DNA of 64,000 bases from [Flexibacter] sp. ATCC 35208 (GTDB taxonomy: Bacteria > Bacteroidota > Bacteroidia > Chitinophagales > Chitinophagaceae), in contig NZ_MTKN01000012.1 of the NCBI RefSeq assembly GCF_001975825.1, forward strand, positions 62,001 through 126,000, given 5' to 3'. The notes under the pieces were generated by a model. It searched no databases, was not told the DNA's origin, and was given only the letters and a program-made list of their open reading frames with translations. Positions 37,280 to 45,517 of this stretch are shown piece after piece (positions within the stretch are counted from its first letter, which is position 1; every line of letters starts with the position of its first letter). The position numbers and the translations under genes were made by a program.

Positions 37280-38480
37280 AGCGTTTTTATTTCTGTTTTT
37301 TCTTTTACCTTATCTTTTGCACCACCAGTTATAACCTTAGATGCACTTTCAAGGGTCTTCTCAGTACCTTCCACTATCGCCTCTGCTCCTTTCTTAATGG
37401 CTTGATTAGTACTTCTCGTAACCCTTCCTCCTGCAGCCCTAACCGCACTTTTAGCAGTTTTGGCAAGTGCTCATTTATTAACACCAACTGTAGATAAAAT
37501 CTTCCCTGCATTTTTAGCCGCACCGGCTGCAACAGCATCAACAGCTAAATCCATCACTGTATTCTTAACAAGATTAACTGCGTTTGTTTCTACTTTAACC
37601 TGTAATCCATTTTCAGATGTCTTTACTTCTACTGCATTATTAATTGCTGCTGTACCTACCTTTAGCGCCACTTTTGCCGCAACCCTTGATACTACACTCC
37701 CCCCACTCGTAACAGCCCCTGTCACAGCTGCTGTACCTATTGACACTAAATTGATATTATTAGTCCAGGGATGCTCTTTTCCTTGATAATAATTTGTAGC
37801 AACCTGCTCACCATAATCAACCTCTGTGCCCACTATAGCACCTAAAATATTACCCCATATTTTCCCGTCAGGGTCATTATTCTAATCGGGTCATTGATCG
37901 CATAATGGTATGGAGTCCAGCTTTCTTGTTCTCCATCATCAGGTAAGGGATCGATTTGTAAAAATCTGCCTATTTGCTGATTGTATGTCCGTGCATTAAA
38001 ATCATACAATTCTAAGCCTGATCCATCTCCAAATTCTTTCGACTGCAACTCATTACCATTGTATTTCTTCCTATTCTCCGGATAATTCACACCTTTGAGC
38101 GCAGATGAACTAATATCCGCCATCTTCAGCCCATATGGGTAATAGTGAGTTTCTTCTAACAGTGGTCCACTATTGTGAGATATAACAAGATTGTCGAAGT
38201 AGACATTCTCCCCACTCTCATTACTCGTATAAATATAAACAAATCCTGTTTTTTTAATAACAAACTTCTCTACCGTCAATGTTTGTAATTCATCAGGATT
38301 TCCCTGTACCTGTTTCACACCACTATTATCATCTGCCATGTTGAACAGGTCGTCAAAAAGTACATAGGTAAGATACGCCTTTGGTTTAGTAGCAAGGTTC
38401 TCATCAGCATCCTTGCTGATCAACTCTTCGTACTCACTGGATGTATATGCTGACGAAATAGCGGAATTTAAATCCTCCCC
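37276..38480 (-). pseudogene. Rhs/YD-repeat protein C-terminal part with toxin-like tip (module 2)
   Basis: The 5' part is missing; sequence starts at the transposase junction near 38480. The Rhs core is clear (HYYPYGLKMADISSSALKGV; ELYDFNARTYNQQIGRFLQI; YHYAINDPI). A frameshift near 37880 is needed to continue into NNDPDGKIWGNILGAIVG … and the tip, an Ala/Val/Lys-rich segment. An in-frame TGA at 37471-37473 interrupts the tip, after which the frame runs on (ALAKTAKSAVRAAGGRV … KEKTEIKTL) to the TGA at 37276-37278. The tip matches no toxin family that I know. Confidence 0.78.
38118..38186 (-). repeat. Rhs core direct repeat, copy B
   Basis: This is the partner of 35088-35156 (65 of 69 identical). 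Similarity of the encoded proteins extends further on the left side but stops at 38186 on the right. Confidence 0.85.
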
Positions 38481-38694
38481 TAATAAGTATCCTAAACAAA
38501 TTAATAGAACGAATGCAATTGCCATATGTAAAGAAGTTTGGGAAGGCCTATGGATTAAGACAATGGTCTCCAAACCTATAATGGCAATTGATCATATCCT
38601 TCATAAAACATGTGAAAGCATTAGGATTGGGAGAAAGTTCCCTCGCAATCACAAAGCTAAAAAACCACCAGCGATGGGATATAAACAGCTTTAG
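38480..38694 (+). pseudogene. IS4-family transposase, C-terminal tail
   Basis: The frame reads QINRTNAIAICKEVWEGLW, then MAIDHILHKTCESIRIGRKF and ends NHKAKKPPAMGYKQL with a stop at 38692-38694, just before the right inverted repeat. This is a typical IS4-family C terminus. Upstream of about 38480 the sequence turns into antisense Rhs. Together with the 5' half at 33639 it accounts for roughly half of a normal transposase. Confidence 0.78.
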
Positions 38695-38695
38695 T

Positions 38696-38710
38696 CTTAA
38701 CTAAACGACA
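38696..38710 (-). repeat. Right terminal inverted repeat
   Basis: CTTAACTAAACGACA is the exact reverse complement of 33561-33575. It lies 1 bp after the transposase stop and 44 bp before the next gene. Confidence 0.85.
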
Positions 38711-38754
38711 TTGAAATAAACATTGTATTTTCCCCCCAAACCTATGCCTCAGAA

Positions 38755-39435
38755 ATGAATTACGAAATCATCAGGGACGAAGCTGTATTGCGCGCATTTA
38801 TCGACTGGCTGCCAGTACTCGAAGAAAGCGAAGTATATTATGTCTCATTACTTGCCAGAAGCAAATATTCTGATACGATCAAGTCAGATAAGCAATAATT
38901 GAAAAGGTTCACCAGCCGGAAAGAAGATCACTTTAACAAGATCTGGCAACTGGAATGCCCCATTGGTGCTTACACACAAAAAGGTGAACCCATTCCACAG
39001 GAAGCCCTTGCCATCTACATTACCCCGAATCCAAGGAGTATGCACGATGCCATTTTCAGTTCTCTTGTTACACTGGCAAAGACGATTCAACATAAAAACA
39101 TGTTGGCAAATCCTCATCAGGAAGTGATGAATGAAATTCAGAAATCCAAAGGCAGGAGCTGTTTTGTGGATTTTGATTTTGACTATAAAGATGAAAAATT
39201 CGGAGAGGAGTTAAAACGAAATATTTATGAGCGGGTAGATCAATCGGCCAAAGTACAGTTCGTAGAAACGAGAGAAGGATTTCATGTATTGGTGGATCCG
39301 ACTTCTGTTGAAGTGCCATTCAAAAAAAGATGGTACCAAAGCATCACTGAATTGCCCCATGTAGATCAGGCGGGTGATCAGTTGATTCCTATTCCGGGGT
39401 GCACGCTGGGAGGATTTATGCCGATCTTATTTTAA
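38755..39435 (+). pseudogene. Unknown conserved-looking gene interrupted by TAA
   Basis: One frame of 227 codons starts [20 protein letters not shown]…[14 protein letters not shown], meets TAA at 38896-38898, then continues in the same frame as LKRFTSRKEDHFNKIWQLEC … RSCFVDFDFDYKDE … to FMPILF. The second part could start only at TTG 38899. A single substitution (for example CAA, AAA or GAA to TAA) would explain it. The acidic CFVDFDFD segment is striking, but I do not recognise a family. It lies just outside the right end of the mobile segment, so the insertion may have disturbed its promoter. Confidence 0.65.
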
Positions 39436-39466
39436 ATCATTCAATGAATATATAATCAGTTTCAGA

Positions 39467-39505
39467 AGTGGGCGTCTCGAATTTCTGAGACGCCCACTTT
39501 TTATT
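39467..39505. terminator. Terminator between convergent genes
   Basis: AGTGGGCGTCTC (39467-39478) pairs with 39487-39498, followed by TTTTTATT. The stretch 39506-39627 holds no gene that I can support. Confidence 0.88.
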
Positions 39506-39627
39506 CGGGTACCAGATGGAGAGAATTTTCGTATATGCCATTCTCATGGCCTTCCTGTTACTTATGATACATCCCCTATTAGGGAACCTAAGGAGATAAG
39601 TAGTCTTTTAAGCAATTCTGAGGAGGT

Positions 39628-40824
39628 TTATTTATTTTTGATACTTCCACCTCTACTTAAAGTAATCATTTCCTCCAATTCATTTACCGCCTCCTCTTCT
39701 GTCCCATTAGACCCCTTCATACTAAATCGTATATATCCCTCTTTATCAATAATAAATTTAGCGGGTATACCATCCACCCCATACTGCTTCACCACGGCAT
39801 CTTTTTCATCACGCAATACCCTGAATGTATACTGTTTCTTTCCCAAAAAGTCGTTAATTGCAGGCGCTACATCATTGCTATACTCCCACGTATCTATAAA
39901 AAGGAAAACAACGGATGTATCTGCACCATATTTATTAACCGCCTTCTGCATGGCCGGAAACGAGGCTTTACACGGCACACACCAGGTAGCCCAGAAGTCG
40001 AGCACCACTACCTTGCCTACATAATCTTCCAGTCGGACCACCTTTCCTTCCAGATCTTTTAGTTCAAACACAGGAGCTTTCAGCTTTACGGTCGATCGCC
40101 TGATGCTATCACTGAACTCATGGGTTATCCGGGCCTTAACGCCCGATAAATAGGTATCAAACCCCAATGTATCTGAACCATGCAATGCAATATACGCCTG
40201 CTTCATTTTCTGCTCCACAGCCGGCCCTCCTGCCCTCGCTTTCAACATCGCTGTATACGTATCCAATGCTTCCTTATATCTTGCGGCGCGTACCAGCATA
40301 TCCCCTTTCAATCGCATCAAACCAGGTCTGTTCTTCTCTGAACTATACCCCATTTTGTCAGTTAACCACTGAATCGCCTCTTCATACTTCTCCTGCTTCT
40401 CCAATACACCCGTCAATAACACTAATGACGACGCGAGAATGGAAGCTGGCGTGACACCGTTTCCCTGTTTATCCAGGTACTTCACCGCCGTATCCACCGC
40501 CAATTTCGCAAACCGCTCCGTATTCGACAGGTCACTGGCATTTTCAAAAGACCTTGCTATTCTGAAATACTGGTTACACTTTTCTGGCCCGTATTGCAAC
40601 TGACCTACATACTCATCGACCTTCGCAGTATTTCGTTCATATGCAAATTCAGCCGCTATATAAGACCTGATATCATCCAGCTTACTGATGCTGAAACTAT
40701 CATGCAACGTACTTTTATAGACAGAATCCATCATCCTGCCCTTCGACAGCTGATAGATATTAGAAAGCTGTGCTTTAAGACCTGCAGGTATTCCAACCAG
40801 GATTAATAAAAGAAAATATCGCAT
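39628..40824 (-). CDS. TlpA-like thioredoxin with helical N-terminal domain, locus B
   Basis: A 398-aa exported protein with a signal peptide ending near LKAQ. The N-terminal 230 residues are helical and TPR-like (EKQEKYEEAIQWLTDKMGYS; ARYKEALDTYTAMLKARAGG), unlike the DUF4369 proteins in the same operon. The C-terminal thioredoxin domain (about 255-385) has the active site WATWCVPCKASFP. It is the last gene of the leftward locus, 9 bp after the preceding thioredoxin gene. Probably a periplasmic disulfide reductase. Confidence 0.9.
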   Translation of the reverse strand: MRYFLLLILVGIPAGLKAQLSNIYQLSKGRMMDSVYKSTLHDSFSISKLDDIRSYIAAEFAYERNTAKVDEYVGQLQYGPEKCNQYFRIARSFENASDLSNTERFAKLAVDTAVKYLDKQGNGVTPASILASSLVLLTGVLEKQEKYEEAIQWLTDKMGYSSEKNRPGLMRLKGDMLVRAARYKEALDTYTAMLKARAGGPAVEQKMKQAYIALHGSDTLGFDTYLSGVKARITHEFSDSIRRSTVKLKAPVFELKDLEGKVVRLEDYVGKVVVLDFWATWCVPCKASFPAMQKAVNKYGADTSVVFLFIDTWEYSNDVAPAINDFLGKKQYTFRVLRDEKDAVVKQYGVDGIPAKFIIDKEGYIRFSMKGSNGTEEEAVNELEEMITLSRGGSIKNK

Positions 40825-40833
40825 CTTTATTGG

Positions 40834-41985
40834 TTAGCTTTTCCCAAATAGTTCTTCCAGCTTTTGTTCCAGTTCCTCTCCCCGCAGGTTCTTCGCCACT
40901 ATCTTCCCGGAAGGATCCAGCAGGAAATTTGCAGGTATCGCCTTCAGGTTATACATCATAGCAACAGGACTCGTCCAACCAGCCAGGTCTGACAACTGCA
41001 TCCATGGCAAACCATCTTTCTCTATTGCCTTCAGCCATTTCTCTCTGCCATCATTCCCTTCATCCAGCGAGAACCCTACTATCGTAAAATTCTTCTCCCT
41101 GAATCTATTATAAGCCTTTACTACATTAGGATTTTCATGACGGCAAGGCACACACCAGCTGGCCCAGAAATCGACCAACACATACTTTCCCCTAAAGCTT
41201 TTCAGGGAAACATTTTCTCCTGAGGTATTCTGCGCTGTAAATTCAGGCGCCTCTCCACCTATATCCAATACCGTCGCTTTCTTAATCATTCTTGCAAATA
41301 ACTGCCCCTGCGCAGACGATTTCAGTGAAGGATCCAGTATATCAAAACCTGCTACCGCTTTATCCATCTTTGTAGCAGGATCAAAATATGACCGCAATGA
41401 AAGCAATGACACCAGGGACTTTGGATGTCGGGTCACAAAACCCAATACTGCGCTATCCCTTTGCGCAGTCACCGCTTCATAACGCATTCTTACCACACCG
41501 GCTTCCAGCGAATCTTCTGTACCATTAGCTGCTGCATACTGTTGCTCCAATAACGCTACCTTCTTTTGAATCGGTGCCAGCAGATCTACTAATGCCTGTT
41601 GATCATCATTCAGCGCTGTACCACCTATTCTGGCATGCTTTAACGAATCAACAGCTGTCACCTTCACGGTGCCGTTTTCCAGGTATACCGGTACATTATC
41701 ACCCATCCCTATACTTTGCGGCATAATACCTCCATGTGTTACATACAGAAATGCTTTCTGCTTCATGGGACTCGTTCCTGTTATTGTAAACGTTCCATTC
41801 ACTACATCCACCGTATCAAATACCATCTTACCCGGCAACATATGCATTAACACTGCCTTATTATTCTTCTCTGCTGCAAGTTTTTTGATAGTACCTTCCA
41901 GCTTAAACTGTTGTGGATCCTGTGCTTTCAGCACTCCCGGCACCATTGCACAAGAAACCAGCATATATTTTAAAACTCTGTTCAT
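40834..41985 (-). CDS. TlpA-like thioredoxin with DUF4369, locus B
   Basis: A 383-aa exported protein with a signal peptide ending near LKAQ, a DUF4369 domain (about 25-130), a helical linker with a Gln/Glu-rich stretch, and a C-terminal thioredoxin domain with WASWCVPCRHENP. The cis-Pro loop region is KAIPANFLLDPSGKIVAKNL. It is a paralogue of the gene at 42882-43994 and of the locus A gene at 23053. It starts 5 bp after the serine protease gene. Confidence 0.92.
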   Translation of the reverse strand: MNRVLKYMLVSCAMVPGVLKAQDPQQFKLEGTIKKLAAEKNNKAVLMHMLPGKMVFDTVDVVNGTFTITGTSPMKQKAFLYVTHGGIMPQSIGMGDNVPVYLENGTVKVTAVDSLKHARIGGTALNDDQQALVDLLAPIQKKVALLEQQYAAANGTEDSLEAGVVRMRYEAVTAQRDSAVLGFVTRHPKSLVSLLSLRSYFDPATKMDKAVAGFDILDPSLKSSAQGQLFARMIKKATVLDIGGEAPEFTAQNTSGENVSLKSFRGKYVLVDFWASWCVPCRHENPNVVKAYNRFREKNFTIVGFSLDEGNDGREKWLKAIEKDGLPWMQLSDLAGWTSPVAMMYNLKAIPANFLLDPSGKIVAKNLRGEELEQKLEELFGKS

Positions 41986-41990
41986 TTGAA

Positions 41991-42875
41991 TTATTTTGTC
42001 ATGATTGAATAAATAGATCTTACGGGAATAGTCTGCTTCACTACCATCTGCAAATCCTGCCGCTGGCTGCTAAAAATAGAATGCGTACTTGATACAACCC
42101 CAACCAATCCGCCAAATTCATTGACGATTGGACCTCCACTGGAACCAATGGCATAATCAGCAGTGATATCCATTCTTTCCGTATTGGCACCAAACTCTTC
42201 ATACTTTGCATTCCGGGCCACATGTCCTGCTGAAAAGTAATACGGGAATCCTTCAGGATTAGACAGCAAATAAACCGGGGCTCCTACAGGCGCTTCATTT
42301 CCCAATGTGATGGGATGTATTTTAATCCCATGGTTATTTTTGATCGTAAACAGGGCCAGATCTGCATTTTCATCATAACTCAACACTTTGTCTATGCTAA
42401 ATACATTGCCATTTACATCAGACAAAAACAGGGTGCTATCCATTTCATAAAACCCGGGAGTCTTTTTAAATAACACTTCAAATACATGATGATTGGTTAC
42501 CATGGTTCCCTCTTCATTAACCGGAAATGCGGTCGCTGAAATAGAAATCCCTTCTATATTTTTATCTGTTTTTCTGAAAAACTTCCAGATCACAAATACC
42601 TGGTCATTTAATTGTTTCGCTACTTCTACAGCAGTCATTGGTTTGCGCGCTTTGGCCCGTTCATATTTCACGGTCACCTTTTGTGACGGAACGACATTGA
42701 CAGCTTGTGCCCATAGTTCCCTGAACCCTTTCATACCTCCCTGCTCCATTTCGGCTCTCGCATTATTATATACTAAATTCCTGAACTTTTCGTCATCGCG
42801 GAATCGCATTGTATCCTGTGCAAACAATGAACCTGCTCTCAACAACAGTCCTAATAATACTAACTTTCTAAACAT
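41991..42875 (-). CDS. Secreted trypsin-like serine protease, locus B
   Basis: A 294-aa exported protein with a signal peptide (about 1-20), a helical pre-domain (20-90) and a trypsin-like (HtrA/S1-type) double beta-barrel. The triad is His130 (MVTNHHVFEV), Asp172 (ENADLALF) and Ser246 (GSSGGPIVN). There is no PDZ domain, unlike DegP/HtrA. It is embedded between thioredoxin genes with gaps of 5-6 bp, so it is made together with them and the SusCD pair. It could process imported proteins or quality-control the operon's own products. Confidence 0.88.
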   Translation of the reverse strand: MFRKLVLLGLLLRAGSLFAQDTMRFRDDEKFRNLVYNNARAEMEQGGMKGFRELWAQAVNVVPSQKVTVKYERAKARKPMTAVEVAKQLNDQVFVIWKFFRKTDKNIEGISISATAFPVNEEGTMVTNHHVFEVLFKKTPGFYEMDSTLFLSDVNGNVFSIDKVLSYDENADLALFTIKNNHGIKIHPITLGNEAPVGAPVYLLSNPEGFPYYFSAGHVARNAKYEEFGANTERMDITADYAIGSSGGPIVNEFGGLVGVVSSTHSIFSSQRQDLQMVVKQTIPVRSIYSIMTK

Positions 42876-42881
42876 GAATGA

Positions 42882-43994
42882 TTAATTTAAAATTGCAGCC
42901 AATTGTTTTTCTAAATCCTCTCCTCTGAGATTCAGTGCAATGATTTTCCCTGTAGGATCTAATAGAAAATTTGTAGGTAACGCCGTTACACCATACAGTT
43001 TAGCAACTGATGTGTTAGGGTCTATAAAATCAACCAGGTTTGTCCAGGTATACTGGTCTTTTTCTACCGCTTTCTTCCAGTCATCGGCTTCCTTATCTAC
43101 TGAGAAACTGATGATTTCAAATTTCTTATTCCTGAACTTTTCATAGCTGCTCACAAGGTTTGGACTTTCCCTGCGACAAGGTCCGCACCAGCTGGCCCAG
43201 AAATCGAGCAATACATATTTCCCTCTGAAGTCTGATAAATGTTTTTCAGTTCCCAACAGATCTTTTGCAGCAAAATCAGGCGCGGTTTTACCAATACCCA
43301 GTTTAAATACATTTTCGATAGCCTCTTTATATATCTCCCCGGATGAGGAAGCCTTTACGGAGTCTGACATTGCATTAAACAGGCTGGATGCCAGTTCTAC
43401 ATTATCAGTGGGATTAAAATTATTCTTCAATGCATGCATCGCCACCAGTGAGTTAGGATGTGACTGGATAAATCCAACCAGGTTGGTTTGCAATAATACA
43501 TCCAGTTGCTTATAATCATCCATCAATTGCATCCGCTTTACAGAATCTGGTTCGTTCTTAAATTTCTCAACAATACCCGCCTGTAATTCTTTCAGGTTAC
43601 CAACACTGTTTACCATTTCCTGCTGGTCCTTATTCAGCTGTGAACCACCTACCTTTGCATGCGTCAATGAATCAGGAGATGTAACTTCTATCACGCCATC
43701 TTCGAGATAAATAGCGACCTGGTCGGAGATTCTTCCTGAATTCACCCTCTCACCACCCTGCCGCATAAAGATGTTTACACGTTGTTTCAGGTCCACTGCC
43801 CCTGACAAAGTGAATTCATTGTTCTTCACTTCGGCAGAATCTGTCTGTATGTATCTATTCCTATACATAATAAATACCTTCGCCGGCTCTTTTACATGCC
43901 CCAGCTTTCCTTTGATTACAAAATGCTGCTGTGCCTTTGCCATGCCAAAGGAACCCGCCAGCAATACTAACAGCATACTTACTTTACACCTCAT
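42882..43994 (-). CDS. TlpA-like thioredoxin with DUF4369, locus B
   Basis: A 370-aa exported protein with a signal peptide ending near AKAQ, an N-terminal DUF4369 domain and a C-terminal thioredoxin domain with WASWCGPCRRESP. The end reads ALPTNFLLDPTGKIIALNLR…. It is clearly paralogous to the gene at 40834, which points to duplication within the operon. It starts 5 bp after the 165-aa thioredoxin gene. Confidence 0.92.
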   Translation of the reverse strand: MRCKVSMLLVLLAGSFGMAKAQQHFVIKGKLGHVKEPAKVFIMYRNRYIQTDSAEVKNNEFTLSGAVDLKQRVNIFMRQGGERVNSGRISDQVAIYLEDGVIEVTSPDSLTHAKVGGSQLNKDQQEMVNSVGNLKELQAGIVEKFKNEPDSVKRMQLMDDYKQLDVLLQTNLVGFIQSHPNSLVAMHALKNNFNPTDNVELASSLFNAMSDSVKASSSGEIYKEAIENVFKLGIGKTAPDFAAKDLLGTEKHLSDFRGKYVLLDFWASWCGPCRRESPNLVSSYEKFRNKKFEIISFSVDKEADDWKKAVEKDQYTWTNLVDFIDPNTSVAKLYGVTALPTNFLLDPTGKIIALNLRGEDLEKQLAAILN

Positions 43995-43999
43995 ACCTT

Positions 44000-44497
44000 T
44001 TATTTAAGTTTTTTTAAGAACGTAATGGTTTGTTCATTCGATGGGCGTGTCATTGAAAACTGCATGACTTTCCCCTTTTTATCCAGCAGTATAAATCGTG
44101 GAATCCGGTCTATCCGGAAGGCCTGTACAAACATTGTATCACTGGCCCACCATTGTACCCCTCCATTGATCCCATATCCATTCATCCCTCCTTTCCACCG
44201 GTATTCCTGCTGGTCTATTGAAATACTGACCACTTCTATTTTCCGTGGATCAACAGCGTGTTCCAGCTCTTTTAGGAAGGGATATTCCTTACGACATGGA
44301 TAACACCAGGAAGCCCAGATGTCCAGGTATACATATTTCCCTTCGAACTCCTGCAATGAATGTTGCACGCCTGCGGTATCTGCAAACCTGTACTGATAAG
44401 CACCCAGTGTTGCAGCATAAGCCACTGTATCTTTCAACTCCTGCCCTTTCACGCCATTACACCACAACAGGCCTAGTACGATAAATATTCTTTTCAT
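44000..44497 (-). CDS. Short TlpA-like thioredoxin, locus B
   Basis: A 165-aa exported protein consisting of a signal peptide and a single thioredoxin domain, with the active site IWASWCYPCRKEYP and a cis-Pro at DRIPRFILLDKKGK. It lacks the DUF4369 domain of its neighbours. It starts 2 bp after the DUF1735 lipoprotein gene, so it is the first of the four thioredoxin genes to be translated. Confidence 0.9.
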   Translation of the reverse strand: MKRIFIVLGLLWCNGVKGQELKDTVAYAATLGAYQYRFADTAGVQHSLQEFEGKYVYLDIWASWCYPCRKEYPFLKELEHAVDPRKIEVVSISIDQQEYRWKGGMNGYGINGGVQWWASDTMFVQAFRIDRIPRFILLDKKGKVMQFSMTRPSNEQTITFLKKLK

Positions 44498-44499
44498 AA

Positions 44500-45489
44500 T
44501 TATTGAAAAACGTAAAAACTAAACAAAGCATAAGATGTCACACCTTTTCTGGCTGGTGCGCTTAAAGGATCATTCGAATCTGTCACCAGCTTTACCCCCA
44601 TAAGGTAAAAGGTACCTGGCTTAAATGCTGAATAATTACTGAATGAAACCGTAAGACTATCTTTGCTGTACAATGTATTGGGGGCTACAGTCGCACTGGA
44701 TTTCGTAATTGCATAAGTACCCTCGGGGAACCGTTCGTAGGTCGTATATGCAGCTGCTGAAAAAGCAGTGATGAGTGAATCGCTGACGTCTGTAACTGCA
44801 TAGGCATGCAATTCATCAACAGGATAACGTACCCCTGCCGCCACACTTATGTTCAGGGAGGCCGGACCAATTGGCTGACCGGAATCATCTGTCGAAAGGT
44901 ATAATCCCCAGTACTGGCTACCATTTCGTGCGTACGGATAACTATACCCAAAACTGGCACCTCCATTAATATAAAGATCCACCGCCGTAATGGTGACCAT
45001 CATTTTGAAAAACACGATAGACGTAGCCACTTGTCCTCCATTATTGGCAGTCAGTCTGACCGGTACCAGGTAGAGGGTACTGTCTTTCAGTTTTGATGCG
45101 TCATTTAATGTGATGTACAGCGAATCTGTAGCCGTATTTTCACCGGCAGCAATCCGGTAGCTACCGTTAAATGATGGTAGAAAAGCTGTTGCACTAATGG
45201 AAGGATTCGTTTCATTGTACAATATATTATAAGAAGCAACGAGCGAAGTATCAATAGTAGCCGTCACCACAGTCTCTCCCGAAGCATTGCCTGTCAGGGA
45301 TACCGGAAATCCGCGGTAAGTCAGCGTTTTTTCTCCTGACGTAACTCCATTTAAAATTATAGCGTTACCTGTTTCTATATAGGAATATTTGTAGGATCCT
45401 AATTCCCTGGCCAGCTCAGTCAACGCATCGTCTTTCTTCGTGCAGGACACGAGTATTAATAATAATATTGCGACACCATATCTTTTCAT
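44500..45489 (-). CDS. DUF1735-like surface lipoprotein, locus B
   Basis: A 329-aa lipoprotein. The start at 45489 gives MKRYGVAILLLILVSC-TKK with a clear lipobox; a longer frame overlaps susD and lacks a signal. Residues about 60-170 (TIDTSLVASYNILYNETNPS … YLVPVRLTANNGGQVATS) match the DUF1735 (BT_3987-type) pattern. A second domain follows with a beta-rich C terminus. DUF1735 lipoproteins accompany SusCD pairs and bind ligand at the surface. It is 28 bp after susD. Confidence 0.82.
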   Translation of the reverse strand: MKRYGVAILLLILVSCTKKDDALTELARELGSYKYSYIETGNAIILNGVTSGEKTLTYRGFPVSLTGNASGETVVTATIDTSLVASYNILYNETNPSISATAFLPSFNGSYRIAAGENTATDSLYITLNDASKLKDSTLYLVPVRLTANNGGQVATSIVFFKMMVTITAVDLYINGGASFGYSYPYARNGSQYWGLYLSTDDSGQPIGPASLNISVAAGVRYPVDELHAYAVTDVSDSLITAFSAAAYTTYERFPEGTYAITKSSATVAPNTLYSKDSLTVSFSNYSAFKPGTFYLMGVKLVTDSNDPLSAPARKGVTSYALFSFYVFQ

Positions 45490-45517
45490 AAATACATGCT
45501 GAATTTGATGATAAAAT

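Larger units (their letters stand above)
33561..38710. mobile_element. Mosaic element bounded by IS4-type inverted repeats, carrying Rhs fragments
   Basis: A 5.15-kb segment bounded by a perfect 15-bp inverted repeat. The left end carries the N-terminal half of an IS4-family transposase and the right end its C-terminal tail in the same orientation; the middle of the transposase is missing. Between them, in the opposite orientation, lie two broken Rhs/YD-repeat modules, candidate immunity genes and an IS5-family fragment. No target-site duplication is seen. Almost every gene inside has a frameshift, stop or truncation. Confidence 0.7.

Noticed and set aside
33551..38721. Target-site duplication around the inverted repeats
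   Set aside because: The flanks (TTATTATTAA on the left, TTGAAATAAA on the right) do not match, so no duplication can be claimed.
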